NCBI GenBank assembly: GCA_934047225.1
Contig: OW203988.1
Span: 6,730,229-6,794,228, forward strand
Source of the DNA: Ypsolopha sequella
Lineage: Eukaryota; Arthropoda; Insecta; Lepidoptera; Ypsolophidae
Direction of reading: 5' to 3'
DNA length: 64,000 nt
The position numbers were made by a program, and so were the translations under genes. Under the pieces are notes generated by a model. The model had not been told where the DNA came from and made no database searches. It was given only the letters and a program-made list of their open reading frames with translations. Shown piece after piece: positions 1 to 11,604 of the stretch (positions are counted from its first letter, which is position 1; each line of letters starts with the position of its first letter).

Positions 1-430
1 TAAAACGGAACGGAGCGGAGCTCTGAATGACATTATAACAAAATACGGGTGTTTCTTTTCTGTGTGTTTTATGAAATACACGGAAAATTATAATCAGTTT
101 ATCGTATATGCATTTTGAATATATAATCTAGGGATTTGATTTTGAAAAACATGTTTCCTCGATAGAAATAATTGTTGAAATGAGGTCTTCTAACACACTT
201 TTTCTCCTCGTTTAACGAGTAGCAGCCATGTACAGAACTCAAACATATTTTATAAGATGGGTTTCAAAAATATCTAGATTTTTAATTTCGGAAATTTGGC
301 TAGCTATTTTAGTTTTTTTAATAAAAATATAAAACCAACTTTTTTCCCTTTTGCTCTGAATCCGCCCCTCTCGCACTGCTTTTTCGCTTGGAGTGACAGT
401 CACAAAAATAAAATTCGCATAGCCTCTTAA
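1..430. mobile_element. TTAA-type MITE, family G, left tip missing
   Basis: The right end runs into TTAA at 427-430 preceded by the tip AATTCGCATAGCCTC. The body matches the better copy at 7704-8125 and the inverted, internally deleted copy at 23727-24032. The terminal TTAAGGCGATATGC seen at the left end of the 7.7-kb copy is absent here, so this copy is truncated at about position 38. No coding capacity is evident; the short frame at 318-530 is shared with the other copies and lies wholly inside the repeat. Confidence 0.6.
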
Positions 431-967
431 AGCAAACAGGATTACAATGACATCGGAAAAGAGAAGAATTACTCCAAGGCTGCTTTATTGTCAAAATCTG
501 TGCACGTTTTTTCCGTTTTTCTGAACGCATCCTTCAATATTATACAGTGATCTCATTGGTTCAAAGAAGTTTGCGCAACACACATACCACATACTTGAAA
601 AGATCTAGTTTCTTCAGATTGCAAGATTGATTATAATTTTACAAACAATTTGCGATATGATTGTCGATAACAAGCGATACGTCGCAAGTGTGTCCCACAT
701 AATTTACAACTAACTATAACTAGTTACCATGGAAGAAAATATTTGTTAGCTCACATTTTACTTGCGCTTATTGCAAAAGCAAAAAGTGGATGAGGGCAAT
801 TTCTTTGATGGTACCTATCGATAAACACCGTTAGATTATACCTCGTGGTTAGATGACATCTAATAGCAGAAAGCTATAAAACCGTTTGCAACATATATAT
901 AGGCTTTGGTGGCTTAAGGCTATTCTTATCCAATGTGAAAAGAAACTTCCTTGATTTGGCAACTATT
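431..967. other. No gene or clear repeat seen
   Basis: AT-rich sequence with no convincing reading frame, splice structure or recognisable repeat apart from scattered short palindromic words. It separates two mobile-element relics. Confidence 0.5.
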
Positions 968-1062
968 TGTGTCGATTCGGTGTAACACGAATTAACTTAT
1001 TTGACAAACTAAATTTAAGCGTTCTGTCTTTTTCTTTCTGTATCGACAGGACAAAGACAGGA
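968..1062. mobile_element. Half of foldback MITE family C
   Basis: This stretch starts with TGTGTCGATTCGGTGTAAC and matches the left arm of the complete foldback at 27418-27598, including the polypyrimidine segment near its centre. The right arm is missing; the dispersed repeat at 1063 takes over. I read it as a MITE cut by deletion or by insertion of its neighbour. Confidence 0.55.
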
Positions 1063-1407
1063 CCGGAAAACCGGCCAAGTGCGAGTCGGATTCGCGCACG
1101 AAGTGTTCCGTACCATTATCTATAAAAACGGCAAAAAACATGTCTGTTACATGGGAGCCCCCTTAAATATTTATTTTATTCCGTTTTTTAGTATTTGTTG
1201 TTATAGCGGCAACAGAAATACGTCATCTGTGAAAATTTCAACTGTCTAACTATTACGGTACATGAGATACAGCCTGGTGACAGACGGACAAACAGACGGA
1301 CTGACAGACGGATAGACAGACGGACAGACAGACGGACAGTCAGACGGACAGCGGAGTCTTAGTAATAGGGTCCCGTTGGTTACCCTTTGGGTACGGAACC
1401 CTAAAAA
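1063..1407 (+). repeat. Dispersed repeat J (GGTTCCGTACC type)
   Basis: Runs from the region of GGCCAAGTGCGAGTCGGA to GGGTACGGAACCCTAAAA and contains a short degenerate array of GACAGACGGA units. Similar copies lie inverted at 26148-26432 and, shortened, at 31952-32108. It has no coding frame. The repeat type is common in lepidopteran DNA to my knowledge; I cannot assign its transposon class from sequence alone. Confidence 0.6.
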
Positions 1408-1513
1408 TTACATTGAAACCATAAAATAATCTATTGAGTGTTACAGGATTACATTGACATATGAACGGCTTACGTTTGCATTTATGCAAGTTACGTGATT
1501 ATGTGCTTTGACG

Positions 1514-1687
1514 GAGTTTAACTCGATAGGTTGTGGCGAGTTTAACTCGATAGGTTGTGGCGAGTTTAACTCGATAGGTTGTGGCGAGTTTAACTCGATA
1601 GGTTGTGGCGAGTTTAACTCGATAGGTTGTGGCGAGTTTAACTCGATAGGTTGTGGCGAGTTTAACTCGATAGGTTGTGGCGAGTTT
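1514..1687. repeat. 24-bp minisatellite, 7 identical units
   Basis: Seven head-to-tail copies of a 24-bp unit beginning GAGTTTAACTCGATAGG, then a 6-bp partial unit. All seven units are identical by eye. Because 24 is a multiple of three and the unit has no stop in the relevant frames, it stays open on both strands (octapeptide EFNSIGCG on plus, NSPQPIEL on minus). This is expected for such a unit and is not by itself evidence of a gene. The lack of divergence suggests recent expansion. Confidence 0.95.
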
Positions 1688-1795
1688 TCTTTATAGCTGC
1701 GTTTAACTTTCATTTATTACAAGGCAATGTAACAAAACTATTATAAGTAAATCCAACTATGAGTTGTATCCACTTATCAAACTGTCGCCGCAAAT

Positions 1796-2030
1796 TTTCA
1801 CTGGTTTCTTATTTTTATTAATTATATTTATTTTATTAATTATAAAGTTTAAGATTTTAAAATTCTAATTTACAGAAACCAATGGATACTTTGCTATGGC
1901 AGCATAAACAATACATAGGTAATAAGGTTTTGTTGAATAACTATTGACTGAATTTTGAATTTTGTGTGTTCTGTTTCGACTAATTAGAAAAAGGCGAGTT
2001 TTCAAAATCCGATTGCTAAACCGCTCTTAA
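1796..2030. mobile_element. TTAA-type MITE, family H, partial
   Basis: Right half matches the complete copy at 9160-9524, from the segment reading AATTTACAGAAACCAAT through the terminal CGCTCTTAA, with TTAA at 2027-2030. The left arm is degenerate and its tip cannot be placed with confidence. Confidence 0.6.
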
Positions 2031-2067
2031 GGCGAGTCTTTCTAGCGTCAACCGAAAATGACACTAT

Positions 2068-2234
2068 TAAAGCCGATTTTGAAGGCTTTAATTTTAGTTT
2101 TAGTGCTGTCAAAACTAAATTTTCTTCGATACAAAATAGTCCTTAAGAGTTAGGATTAGAAGCTAAATTTCTTTGGAAAATTTTATGCTTTGACAGCACT
2201 AAAACTAAAATTAAAGCCTTCAGAATTGGCTTTA
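2068..2234. mobile_element. Foldback MITE, family B, copy 1
   Basis: Near-perfect inverted arms of about 50 bp starting TAAAGCCGATTTTGAAGG and closing with its complement at 2234, around a short unpaired centre. Two more copies lie at 18921-19065 and 27165-27330. No open frame. Confidence 0.8.
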
Positions 2235-5200
2235 TTGATAAAGTTATTTCTCTTAAACTGTATGTTTAAATATTATGAAAAATATATATATTGTTAAAAC
2301 AACTTCATTTTAGGAAATCATTCTCACGTGAAATAAACAGCATGAAAATATCGTTCAAAGTCAAGACGTTTTTAAACTAAATTTAAGTAAAATTGGTTAT
2401 TTCTTTAAAACCACTAATGGTATTTGTATGGTTCTTGCACTAAAATACAAGGAAAATGTTGCTTAGGTAAATAGTTTATGGAATTTTTTTCCGTGCATCG
2501 TGTCCATGTGAAAAGTATTATTTTCTCTTATTTTGCGCTATCGGAGACCCAGCGACGTCATAATGCAGTGCGCGCTGATATGAACGTTATTTCAAGTTTT
2601 TGTAGTGCCACGTCGAATGAAGGTCGTTTGCGATTACCTGCCCCTTAAGGGTCCGATGCACAACTTCAAATGACCATTTCACATTGTGTAACTTGGTCAA
2701 TCTGTTTAATGAAAAAAATATAGATAGTAGACTATAGGGCTAATTTTAGATATTAGAAAAAACGCACAAGCTTTAAGTTTGCTCTATAGAAAAAAATATG
2801 AAATTACCTCTAAATTTCATGATTTTCGAGTGTTAAATCATACAGCATTGAAATTCGTAGATATTAAAAAGAAGAAGAATATTTCAATAATTCCACCTAG
2901 AAGCCGAGTTATTTAGTAAAAACTCAGTTTTTCGTGAGCGCGTGTTTCTTGGTGGTCGTAACAGCCACGGCTGAGAACGCGCTATTTTAAACTAAAAGGA
3001 AACATTATAGAATTCAATTCTGATTGATGCAAAATGAGATGCTCAGTTTGACTTTATATGCACCCTTAAATGTAATCTTTACGGTACTGACTTGTTTTTC
3101 GGAATAAAAGTAGCCTAATTTAGACTTAGAGCAAATTTACACATCACTCTACACAACCACAAAATAACCACATACAGAATGTTTACTCCGAATAACTAGC
3201 GAAAACGGCGCACGCACACATAGACGCGTAGGTACGGCGATCTCGAAGATACTCGGGTGAATGCCAATACGAAATTCTGCCGAGATCATCATACGTACGC
3301 TTCTATGCATGTGTGTGTCTGTTTTCGCTCCGTTCGTTGAGTCGGCCTTCTGGTACAGTAGAGCCATCGAGTGATGGCGCCTATGACGTTTAAATGCCTA
3401 CAAAGTATCGTAATTATTTATAAGCAAGTGTGAATTAAAAATGTAATACTTCATTGTTAATAGTGATGTACTACTTGTTTCAGTTATTATATTTCGATTT
3501 GAATGTTGCTTTATTGTGCAATAGAATTCGTATAGAAACAAAGATTTTATTTTTTTAAAGTTTCTCATGTTTTATAGGTCGTGTTTGAGTTCGCCAAGTT
3601 ACGCAATAATATTTAATTAAAAACAAAACAATGACGAAGTTAAACTAAACGAAAATAAATGATAGTAAAATACTTTTTTCGATTTAGATATTTAAACATC
3701 TCTTGGGGGCCCGGGGCACTACACCGCATAGCCCTCCGATAGCTACGCCACTGGTTCTGGCACATTTTCCTTTTGTATCATTATGTTGAATATTGAATGA
3801 CGTCTAATGTTGAGTAAACTCACACTAGATTTTTATTTTTAACCGAAATTTGAAATGTACCTCATCACTAAATGCAGCTGTCATAAGTGCCATCACTCAG
3901 TGGCTCTACTTTAGTATCTATTTTGTGACACAACGGTGAAATGGTTACGCTCTAGATCTACAACTGTCAAAGCTACCAGAACAGGCGCCATATTATCTTA
4001 CTTCAACTTCAATCGCAATCGCTCTCAAAGGTATCGTGAGTGGTTAGATATGACGTCACACATTTATTTTATACGGTACCAACAGCAGACGTATTAAATA
4101 TTATTTTCTTAGCTATTCAAATAAAGATGGGTGCCTAATAAATGTACGCAGCCCTCGTATTCATAATTTAACGTTAATTCTAAGCCTATCACGATAGCGA
4201 TAGCGATTTAATGATATTAAATAATAAATTTATGTTTAAGTTAGATAACAGACCTCGCAAGACTTCCTGTAGATTTAGGCAATTCTGATTTTATCACAAT
4301 GCAATGAGTTCCTCGACTTGGACTTTAGATTAGTTATTGAATAGCTCTCTATCTGTCTGAGATCTGCTCTAGAACGAGGTTTAATTATTTTTCTGCCTAC
4401 TGCGATGCGTGGGCGCACAATAATGCATTGTGGAGATGTAGAAAGTGACTATAATTAATAAATTGATTTATGGTTATGATATAGACGGCGAATCGCTTAG
4501 AGCAATTATGTTAGTGACATTTCTAACTAGTTGTTATGCCTAGTTTACACGGGTAGAGTAGGAAGTCCAATGCCAGATATCAAAAATACCATTAACATGA
4601 AGTACTAGCCAAATGTAAACGATTGCAAGATGGTACTAAAATTGTAGCTGGGTTTGTTACGCCTAGTTTACGGACAGAGTAATTGGTAATTACCAAAAAT
4701 AAAAAAGCTTAATGTAAACAGTTATAAAATAGTACTAAAGATAGTAGCTGGGAGAGTATAGTGGATAACGCATGTGGTAAAGTAATCGGCTAAATAGTGC
4801 GCTTAGTAACTTTAACTCTAACTGGCCAAAAATGTAAACCCTCCTTAAATGTTAAAAAGTCAAAAGCGATAAAAGAAGACAAGTAACAGTTGAATAAATA
4901 GTTACACAAGTTACCCTAATGTAAACGTAGCTTTACTACATAAACGAGAATCGGATAAAATAAAAGTGAGAAATTAAATTTAATATACTGGTATCTATTA
5001 TTTACGTAATGACTGAGCTTGATTACAAATTATTTAATTGCATTTACGATTAAAGTAATAAAATTGCTAGCTAGAGCTTGAAATAACCATGTATAACTGC
5101 ATATATTGATAAGATATGATTTTAAATTGAAATATAATTTTAATGCTAAGCCTGTACATGGCTTCCTGTCCACTCATGTTTCCCTCGTTAGATCGGAAAG

Positions 5201-6141
5201 TTGACTACTGTTTATGTCTCTACAAATAGCATAACAACTAAGTGGCTCGGGAAATGCTAATGTGTCCATTTAAATATTTTGGAGACTAAACGAAGCAGTT
5301 AAACACTAGGTATGATTTTTCTCTCTCATTAGTTAGTAAACGTTCGTAAACCTGCACAATTGATGCAAATTGCGACGGCACGTAGTCCTAAACTCAATAA
5401 TTATCGCAAAAAAGCCAATAGCTATGAGCACGCGTCCCGCGCCGGCTCGTTGAGGTAATGACAGTGAAAATAGTTTGTTTCTGAATGGGGCACTTCTTGC
5501 CGACTTTCTCTGAAAGATTAGCACTTTTTCTGATCGTTCATTTCACTATGCCTGAGTAGATAATGTTCTCATTTATCAGCGAGACTAATCGAGCTGATAA
5601 CTATTAAAGCAACTCTATTTAATATAGATTTTCTTTCACAACTTCAGACTTTGTAAGGCTTCGTTTCTTTTGCTTTGTTCGAAGATTTGCAATCGGATTT
5701 CATTCGAATCAATGAGTACCTAACTGTTCATAAAATTGTACACGGCTATTGTTCTTGATAATAAATACGCGATCGTGTGTTAAAGTAAACAGCGTCTCTA
5801 CTTAATCGTATCTTCTACGAAACGCACAACCTTTAACTTGTTGTGAGAATCTATGAAGTAATCAAATCATCGTAAATGCAAGAATATAAAGTTTTTATTA
5901 CTAATTTATTTATATCTTTATTAATTTAGATTAAACGACTTGATTTTATTTATATAAGCATGTGGAACTGTTCCCGTATTTCCAATATTGTAGAAAGTTT
6001 CCCTTCTAATTATTATTATAAGGAAGTAAGTAATCAAGTAAATTAATACAAAATTAAGATTAAAACAATGTTGAATAGCTATCTATAACCAAACCATCTT
6101 TTTTACTAAAATCTCAATAGTACCAAGCAATACGGTGACCA
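2235..6141. other. Gene-free stretch with faint repeat traces
   Basis: No supported gene. Traces seen: a possible TTAA-bounded element at about 2643-3068 (TTAAGGGTCC at the left, GCACCCTTAA at the right); a segment at 2505-2640 resembling 9820-9955; a tip-like CACTACACCGCATAGCCC at about 3716-3733 next to GCTACGCCACTG; and a degenerate tandem pair at 4538-4755 whose two halves both start GCCTAGTTTAC and end near GTAGCTGGG. Everything else is AT-rich DNA I cannot interpret. Confidence 0.4.
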
Positions 6142-6374
6142 GCCCCCCTATTCTGTATCTTTAGTTGCCAACTGAACGAGGTGCCTATCATCAAAAACAT
6201 AGATAAAAACTGAAATTTCAAAATTGCCTTTAGTGTGTATTGAACTATTAACAATCTGTGTCGTCACTTCAAGTGCGAAAATATCCTTAGGACATCGGAA
6301 TTCGATAGTATATCTATGTTTTTGATGATAGACACCTCGTCCAGAAGGCAACTAGAGATACATAATAGGCCCGC
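6142..6374. mobile_element. Foldback MITE, family F, copy 1
   Basis: Left tip CCCCCCTATTCTGTATC, arms containing CTATCATCAAAAACATAGA, and the inverted arm at the right. It directly abuts a second copy at 6375. Other copies lie at 24071-24294 and 60905-61135. The apparent 60-70-residue frames here are repeat-derived. Confidence 0.75.
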
Positions 6375-6612
6375 AGCCCCCCTATTCTGTATCTCTGGTT
6401 GGCAACTGGACTGTGTGCCTATTATCAAAAACATAGATAAAAACTGAACTTTTAAAATTGCATTTAGTGCATATTGAACTACGAGTATTAACGAACTGTG
6501 TCGTCACTTCAAGTGACTTCATCCTTAGACAATCGAAATTCGATAGTATATCTATGTTTTGATGATAGGCACCCAGTCCAGTTGGCAACTAAAGATATAT
6601 TTCTTACCCGCC
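6375..6612. mobile_element. Foldback MITE, family F, copy 2
   Basis: Same structure and orientation as the copy immediately to the left, with independent substitutions (for example GACTGTGTGCC in place of GAACGAGGTGCC). The right tip is degraded. The head-to-tail pair could come from insertion of one copy into the end of another or from an unequal exchange. Confidence 0.7.
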
Positions 6613-7071
6613 GGTAAGAAATACTTGTATAATATGTTTAATTGCCAAATTAGTTCTCCATAGCGCACCATTCTTTATCTTCTAACGTTCACAAGTCGCG
6701 GCATAACAAATCTTAAATGTTTTGAATTGCCGATATCGGAAGTCACTTTTTTTCCATGTTACTGCCTAATCATTATCTGTAATTTAGTGAATCACGGCAT
6801 CAGGAAGTGAGAGGTTGGATGACGCGACATGTTACTTTACGTTAGATTTCTAGTACTTACAATTTGTCATAATTTAGAGCTGGTTTCTTACAGACTTGCG
6901 GCACGATGCGTGGATACTATTAACAGCTTTTTGAGGCTAATGTCTTGTGTTCTGGTAAAGTAAATTACATGGTTAATTTCAATTAAATGAATCTGATTGA
7001 TGCATTCGAGCCACGATCTAGACTGCAATCTATTGTTTTAGAGATTTTTAGTTATTTATATTTATATTTTA

Positions 7072-7450
7072 GCTTTTGCCCGCGGCTTCGCCCGCATAGA
7101 AGTGTCTTTCAATCAATGTGCTTATCGACCGTTTTCGGCTAGTTGCCTATATATGTTGTTCAGCGGGCGTAGCATAGTGTTTAATCGCGCGCGACGCTAC
7201 TAGTAGAATCACAAGTGCGAGGAGCGTGACGTACTGTTTAATCGCAAAAACATCGTGTCGCGCTCCTCGCACCTGTGATTCAGTTAAGTGGCATGGCGCG
7301 CGTTTAAACACTGCTACAAGGCCAGGGTCACTACGATGGTAATAAAGAAAACTGCATCGGAATCCGTTCAGTGGTTCTCGAGTTAAAACGGAACAAATAG
7401 ATAGACAAAATATCTAAAAATTTTAGTTTTAATTTGAAAATTCGCAAAAA
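7072..7450 (+). repeat. Dispersed CCCGCGGCTTCGCCCGC repeat, split by a MITE
   Basis: Starts with GCTTTTGCCCGCGGCTTCG and resumes after the nested foldback (7169-7318) with AACTGCATCGGAATCCGTTC and GAACAAATAGATAGAC. A similar 3' part appears reversed at about 54690-54725 (GAACGGATTTGGATGCGG) and a head-like piece at 18850-18870. It is a non-coding dispersed repeat; class not assigned. Confidence 0.5.
7169..7318. mobile_element. Foldback MITE (GTGTTTAATCGCGCGCG), copy 1
   Basis: Arms read GTAGCATAGTGTTTAATCGC at the left and the inverse at the right (GCGCGTTTAAACACTGCTAC). A second copy with the same internal GTGACGTACTGTTTAATCGC lies at 60326-60470. It sits inside the dispersed repeat above, so it inserted later. 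Confidence 0.75.
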
Positions 7451-7703
7451 TATTTTGTGTACAGAAACGAATTTTTACTGCTTTATTATTAATATAGATA
7501 TATATAAGATAGGAAATTAGTATTTAAAAATGTAAATAATATAATAATAATAAATAATAAATAAATAAGTTTAAATCAGTCAGTCAAAGTGAAAAATTAA
7601 CCTAAAAATAATTTTATTTCAAATAACGTCTCGTATGCTACCTTGAGGCGACTCTAAAAGAAAGAGATATACTCATATGTCTCCAAAGATTTGTCCACTT
7701 GGG

Positions 7704-8125
7704 TTAAGGCGATATGCAAAAAAATACGGGTGTTTCTTTTCTGTGTATTTCATGAAATACACGGAAAATTTTAATAAATTTCTGGAATATGCATTTTGAC
7801 TATATAACCTAGGGTTTTGAAATTGGAAAACATGTTTAGATAAATTTTCTTCGATAGAAATAATTGTTGAAATGAGGTCTTCAAACACACTTTTTCTCCT
7901 CGTTTGACGAATAGGAACCATATACATTACTCAAAAATATTTTATTAGGTGTGTTGCAACAGTATTTAGAGATTTGATATTTGAAATTTTGCTAGCTATT
8001 TTAGTTTTTTAATAAAAATATAAAACCAACTTTTTTCCCTTTTGTCCTGAATCCGCCCCTCTCGCACTGCGCGATTTTTCGCTTGGAGTGACAGTGACAA
8101 AAATAAAATTCGCATAGCCTCTTAA
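7704..8125. mobile_element. TTAA-type MITE, family G, complete copy
   Basis: Bounded by TTAA at 7704-7707 and 8122-8125, with tips TTAAGGCGATATGC and (inverted) TTAAGAGGCTATGCG. Body matches 1-430 and, inverted, 23727-24032. TTAA boundaries are the hallmark of the piggyBac superfamily, so I infer it is a non-autonomous piggyBac-type element. No coding frame. Confidence 0.7.
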
Positions 8126-8450
8126 CAGGAAATAACATTAACTTACCAAGTTCTTCACATATTACTGATATCACACGGTATCTATCTTCAGAATAAGTGC
8201 TTAAAGGAAGCAATAACATGAAACGTTTGCAGCTTTAAAATTGCATTTTTCGCAAACAAAACTGCACCTTATCTGAATGGCATAGAGGTCGTGATGCATG
8301 TAAATCCCAATTTGTTGGTATTAAAGTGATGAAGATAATTCTATGAGTATTTCCTGCTGGACGTCTGTAGACACATAAAAAGTTCTCACAAAGTCTTGTT
8401 GATTAATGATTTATGATGAATAGGCTGCATCATCACATCATCATAGTATA

Positions 8451-8705
8451 CACAAGGTGTAACCATATTTGAAGAGCTTATTCAGTCAATGTTATAGAAC
8501 AACTTTTACTATGGAGTCAATCCTGAAATCTCAAAAAAAAAAAATCTGCCCTTCCATACATTGCGGCCGAACGGCATTGCATTTTGCTATGAAGCGAGTA
8601 ATTTTTTTTTGATATACATGATTTGTTCCATCGTAAAAATTGTTCTAAACCATTGACTGAATAAGTTCTTCCAATATGGTTACACCTTTCTGTTACACCT
8701 TGTAT
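8451..8705. mobile_element. Near-palindromic foldback element, copy 1
   Basis: Begins ACACAAGGTGTAACCATATT and ends with the inverse AATATGGTTACACCTTTC and ACACCTTGTATA. Arms of about 65 bp pair well. The unpaired centre (TACATTGCGGCCGAACGG region) is found in inverse orientation in the copy at 14950-15216, so the two copies inserted in opposite directions. Confidence 0.75.
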
Positions 8706-9159
8706 AACATACCTAGCATAGTTTTTTTTTTTTATAAGTAATAGTCTTCACTTTTTGTGATATAATAATGTTGCAACAATAACCTGAATTTTCAAAATTG
8801 TCGCTAATATCAAATATATTGACTGCCATTACTAAGGCAAGGAAAGAAAAACAACAAATTAAAAATACATTTGGCAGGACAGATATTTTCCATAGCCGTT
8901 TAGCTAGACTAGTGACTTACCAGTTAGTAAAAGTAAAAAAAGCCTCGTTCGATTCTCAAATTTACTTACATCCCAAGGGCTGTAAATCAAATTTACATCC
9001 CGCATTTCGAATTAAATACGACTTACTTTCAGAGCATTATATTGATGAAAAATGTTATACTTACTCTTAGGAATCTTAAGAGAAAGTCAATATCCAGTTT
9101 ATACTTTCATAATTTTTTTTTGTAAGTAGCGCTATTCATTACTCTGTGGCTTAGAGTAT
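8706..9159. other. Unassigned stretch with a 90-codon open frame
   Basis: A plus-strand frame at 8798-9070 is open for 90 codons, but it begins at a non-ATG codon, resembles no family I know, and has no promoter or splice context. It could be a relic or chance. I do not call it a gene. Confidence 0.3.
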
Positions 9160-9524
9160 TTAAGAGCAGTTTCGCAGCCGGATTGTGAAAAACCCACCTT
9201 TTTAACCTAAACACTTAAATTCAAAATTCACTCAATAGTTATTCAACAAAACCTGATTACCTATGTATTGCGTATACTGCATTCGCAAAATTTTTATTAG
9301 TTTTAGTAAATTAGAATTTCAAAACTTTTCAAATTTAAAATTACAAAGTATTTTAAATTAAAAAATTTTGAAATTCTAATTTACAGAAACCAATATAAAC
9401 ACTGCGATGGCAACATACACAATACATAGGTAATAAGGTTTCGTTGAATAACTATTGAGTGAATTTTAAATTTAAGTGTTTAGGTGGTGGGTTTTTCACA
9501 ATCCAGCTGCGAAACTGCTCTTAA
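9160..9524. mobile_element. TTAA-type MITE, family H, complete copy
   Basis: TTAA at 9160-9163 and 9521-9524. Tips TTAAGAGCAGTTTCGCAGC and its inverse pair over at least 35 bp, and further inverted segments (CTGATTACCTATGTATTG and its complement) lie inside. Partial copies at 1796-2030 and 10279-11831. No coding frame. Confidence 0.8.
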
Positions 9525-10306
9525 GGCCCTTAATATCGCCAAATGGGTACTTTCTAAAGCCTACTCTTCTTTTATGGCCAAACCAAAAATATTGAAAAAA
9601 TGTATTATGGATTATCAACTCTAGGACAACATATGCAACATTTTTCTTTTTCGTATCACCAAAACTTCTATATGAAAAATTGTTTCAACTGAATGGTGTT
9701 TTTTTGGCTTGAATTTCCTACTGCTCCTAAGCGGCATAGGTGATTTAATTCATGTATGCTTTGATAAATAGATGAACTTGATAGCTATAAATATAACATA
9801 GAATTATTCAATCGAACAATGACGCCCATGTGAAAAGTATTATTTTCTTCTATTTTGCCCTTTCAAGGACGCAGCGAGCGTCGTAACAGCCACCACGCAT
9901 TGTGCACTGATTTGAACGTTATTTCAATGTCGTTTCCGTCGATATTCATGCAGACAAACATCGAGCTGCTAATTTGGCGACGGTAATCGCCTTAACCAAT
10001 ACTCAAAGCTCTGTGGTAGTGTATAGTTATAAAATAAAATGACTCATAATTTAATACATTCTGAGTCATAGACAACATTCAAACAATATTTCCATATAAA
10101 TACATATTGCAATTTTATTTGCACTTGGTCACGCGTTAATGTCTTTTATATACGTGCAGAGATTTGTCATCAAAATTTTGACATAGCCAATAAATAAATT
10201 AAATATTTATTTACATAGGTACTTGTCTACAATTTTTACTAGTACCTGAAAATGATGTGTCAAAGTACAGATACCAGATATTCAACAAAACCTTATTACC
10301 TAGGTA

Positions 10307-11604
10307 TTATGGGTGAATCCAAAAGTTCTAAGCCCGACCTACAAAGAGGTATCAAATCTTTGTAAATCTACCGTCATTTGTTATTATGTTTTTTCGTGAT
10401 TGATTGTGTGAAGTTGAAGTTCGATACTGCAAGCTATTATTTTTTTGTGATATTTTGTTTAACGCAGTCTGACGGGATTTTTCACAATGGAGAAAATTGA
10501 ACACCGTGCTGTGATTAAGTACCTCAATAAAAAAGGTCTTTCACCTAAAGAGATTCATGAAGATATGGAAACAACATTAGGGGAATCTGCTCCATCGTAT
10601 TCCACTGTCAAAAAGTGGGTAGCTGAATTTAAACGCGGTCGGGAGACTATTGAAGATGACCCAAGGAGCGGAAGGCCTTCAACGTCTACCACTAAAGAAA
10701 ACACTGACAAAATTTGTGATCTCATCCTAGGAGACCGACGATTGACCATTAGTAGGATAGCTTAGATCACAGGCATCAGTTATGGCCGAGTGCAAAACAT
10801 TATAACTGTATAATTGGGGTTCCGTAAGGTTTCTGCTCGCTGGGTCCCAAGATTGCTTTCAGCTGACCAAAAACGAGTTCGATTCACAATTTCGCGTGAC
10901 TGTTTGGAACTTTTTGAGGCAGATGCTGAGGATTTTATGTCTCGTTTTGTTACCATGGATGAAAGCTGGGTTCATCACCATACTCCTGAACCAAAACAGC
11001 AATCCAAACAGTGGAAAAGATCTGGCTCACCCACGTCGAAAAAGGCCAAGTGCGTTTTGTCAGCCAACAAAGTCATGGCATCTGTTTTTTGGGATTCGAA
11101 GGGAGTTATTTTATTGGATTATTTACCTAAAGGTGAAACTATAAATTCACGCTATTATTGTAACCTATTACGAAAACTTCGCGAAGAAATAAAAGAAAAA
11201 CGTCCGGGGATGTTGCGTAAGAGAGTTTTGTTTCATCAAGACAATGCACGAGTTCACACTTCGGTTGAAACGATGGCTGTGATCCATGAATGTGGTTACG
11301 AGTTGCTGCCCCACCCACCTTATTCGCCGGATTTAGCCCCCTCTGACTATCATCTCTTTCCAAATTTAAAAAAACACTTGGGGGGGATCTAAATATTCGA
11401 CTAGAGAAGAAGTGATAGTCGCAGTTAATGACTATTTTGACGACCTTCCGGAATCATTTTTTTTCGAGGGTATAAACAAGTTGCAGGTCAGGTGGAAGAA
11501 GTGTGTTGATCTAGATGGAGACTATGTCGAAAAATAAAAATAATTTTGAACCCACTTTTCTTTCATTTTCACGGTCGGGCTTAGAACTTTTGGATTCACC
11601 CTCG
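10307..11604 (+). mobile_element. mariner transposon, 1298 bp
   Basis: Terminal inverted repeats: the left end contains GGGTGAATCCAAAAGTTCTA continuing to AGCCCGACC, and the right end carries the exact inverse over about 28 bp. It is flanked by TA at 10305-10306 and 11605-11606, the target duplication expected of the Tc1/mariner group. Length matches an ordinary full-length mariner. The transposase inside is broken, so the copy is not autonomous. Confidence 0.92.
10487..11537 (+). pseudogene. mariner transposase, inactivated
   Basis: Encodes a DD34D mariner transposase in one main frame. The N-terminal helix-turn-helix region (10487-10765) starts at an ATG; the WVPRLL linker motif follows, then the catalytic aspartates in VTMDESWVHH and HQDNARVH and the third in YSPDLAPSDYH, exactly 34 residues after the second. 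Breaks: in-frame TAG at 10763-10765, in-frame TAA at 10811-10813, and one extra G in a run of seven at about 11385, after which the C-terminus continues in another frame to TAA at 11535-11537. Discounting the breaks, the length is about 349 residues, normal for the family. It would cut and paste the element at TA sites; with three lesions it should be dead. The G-run shift could be a sequencing error, but the two stops make inactivity likely anyway. Confidence 0.92.

Noticed and set aside
1441..1713. Open frames on both strands across the 24-bp array
   Set aside because: They are the necessary result of a stop-free unit whose length is a multiple of three; no promoter, conservation or flanking coding sequence.
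8798..9070. 90-codon plus-strand frame
   Set aside because: Non-ATG start, no recognised domain, no context.
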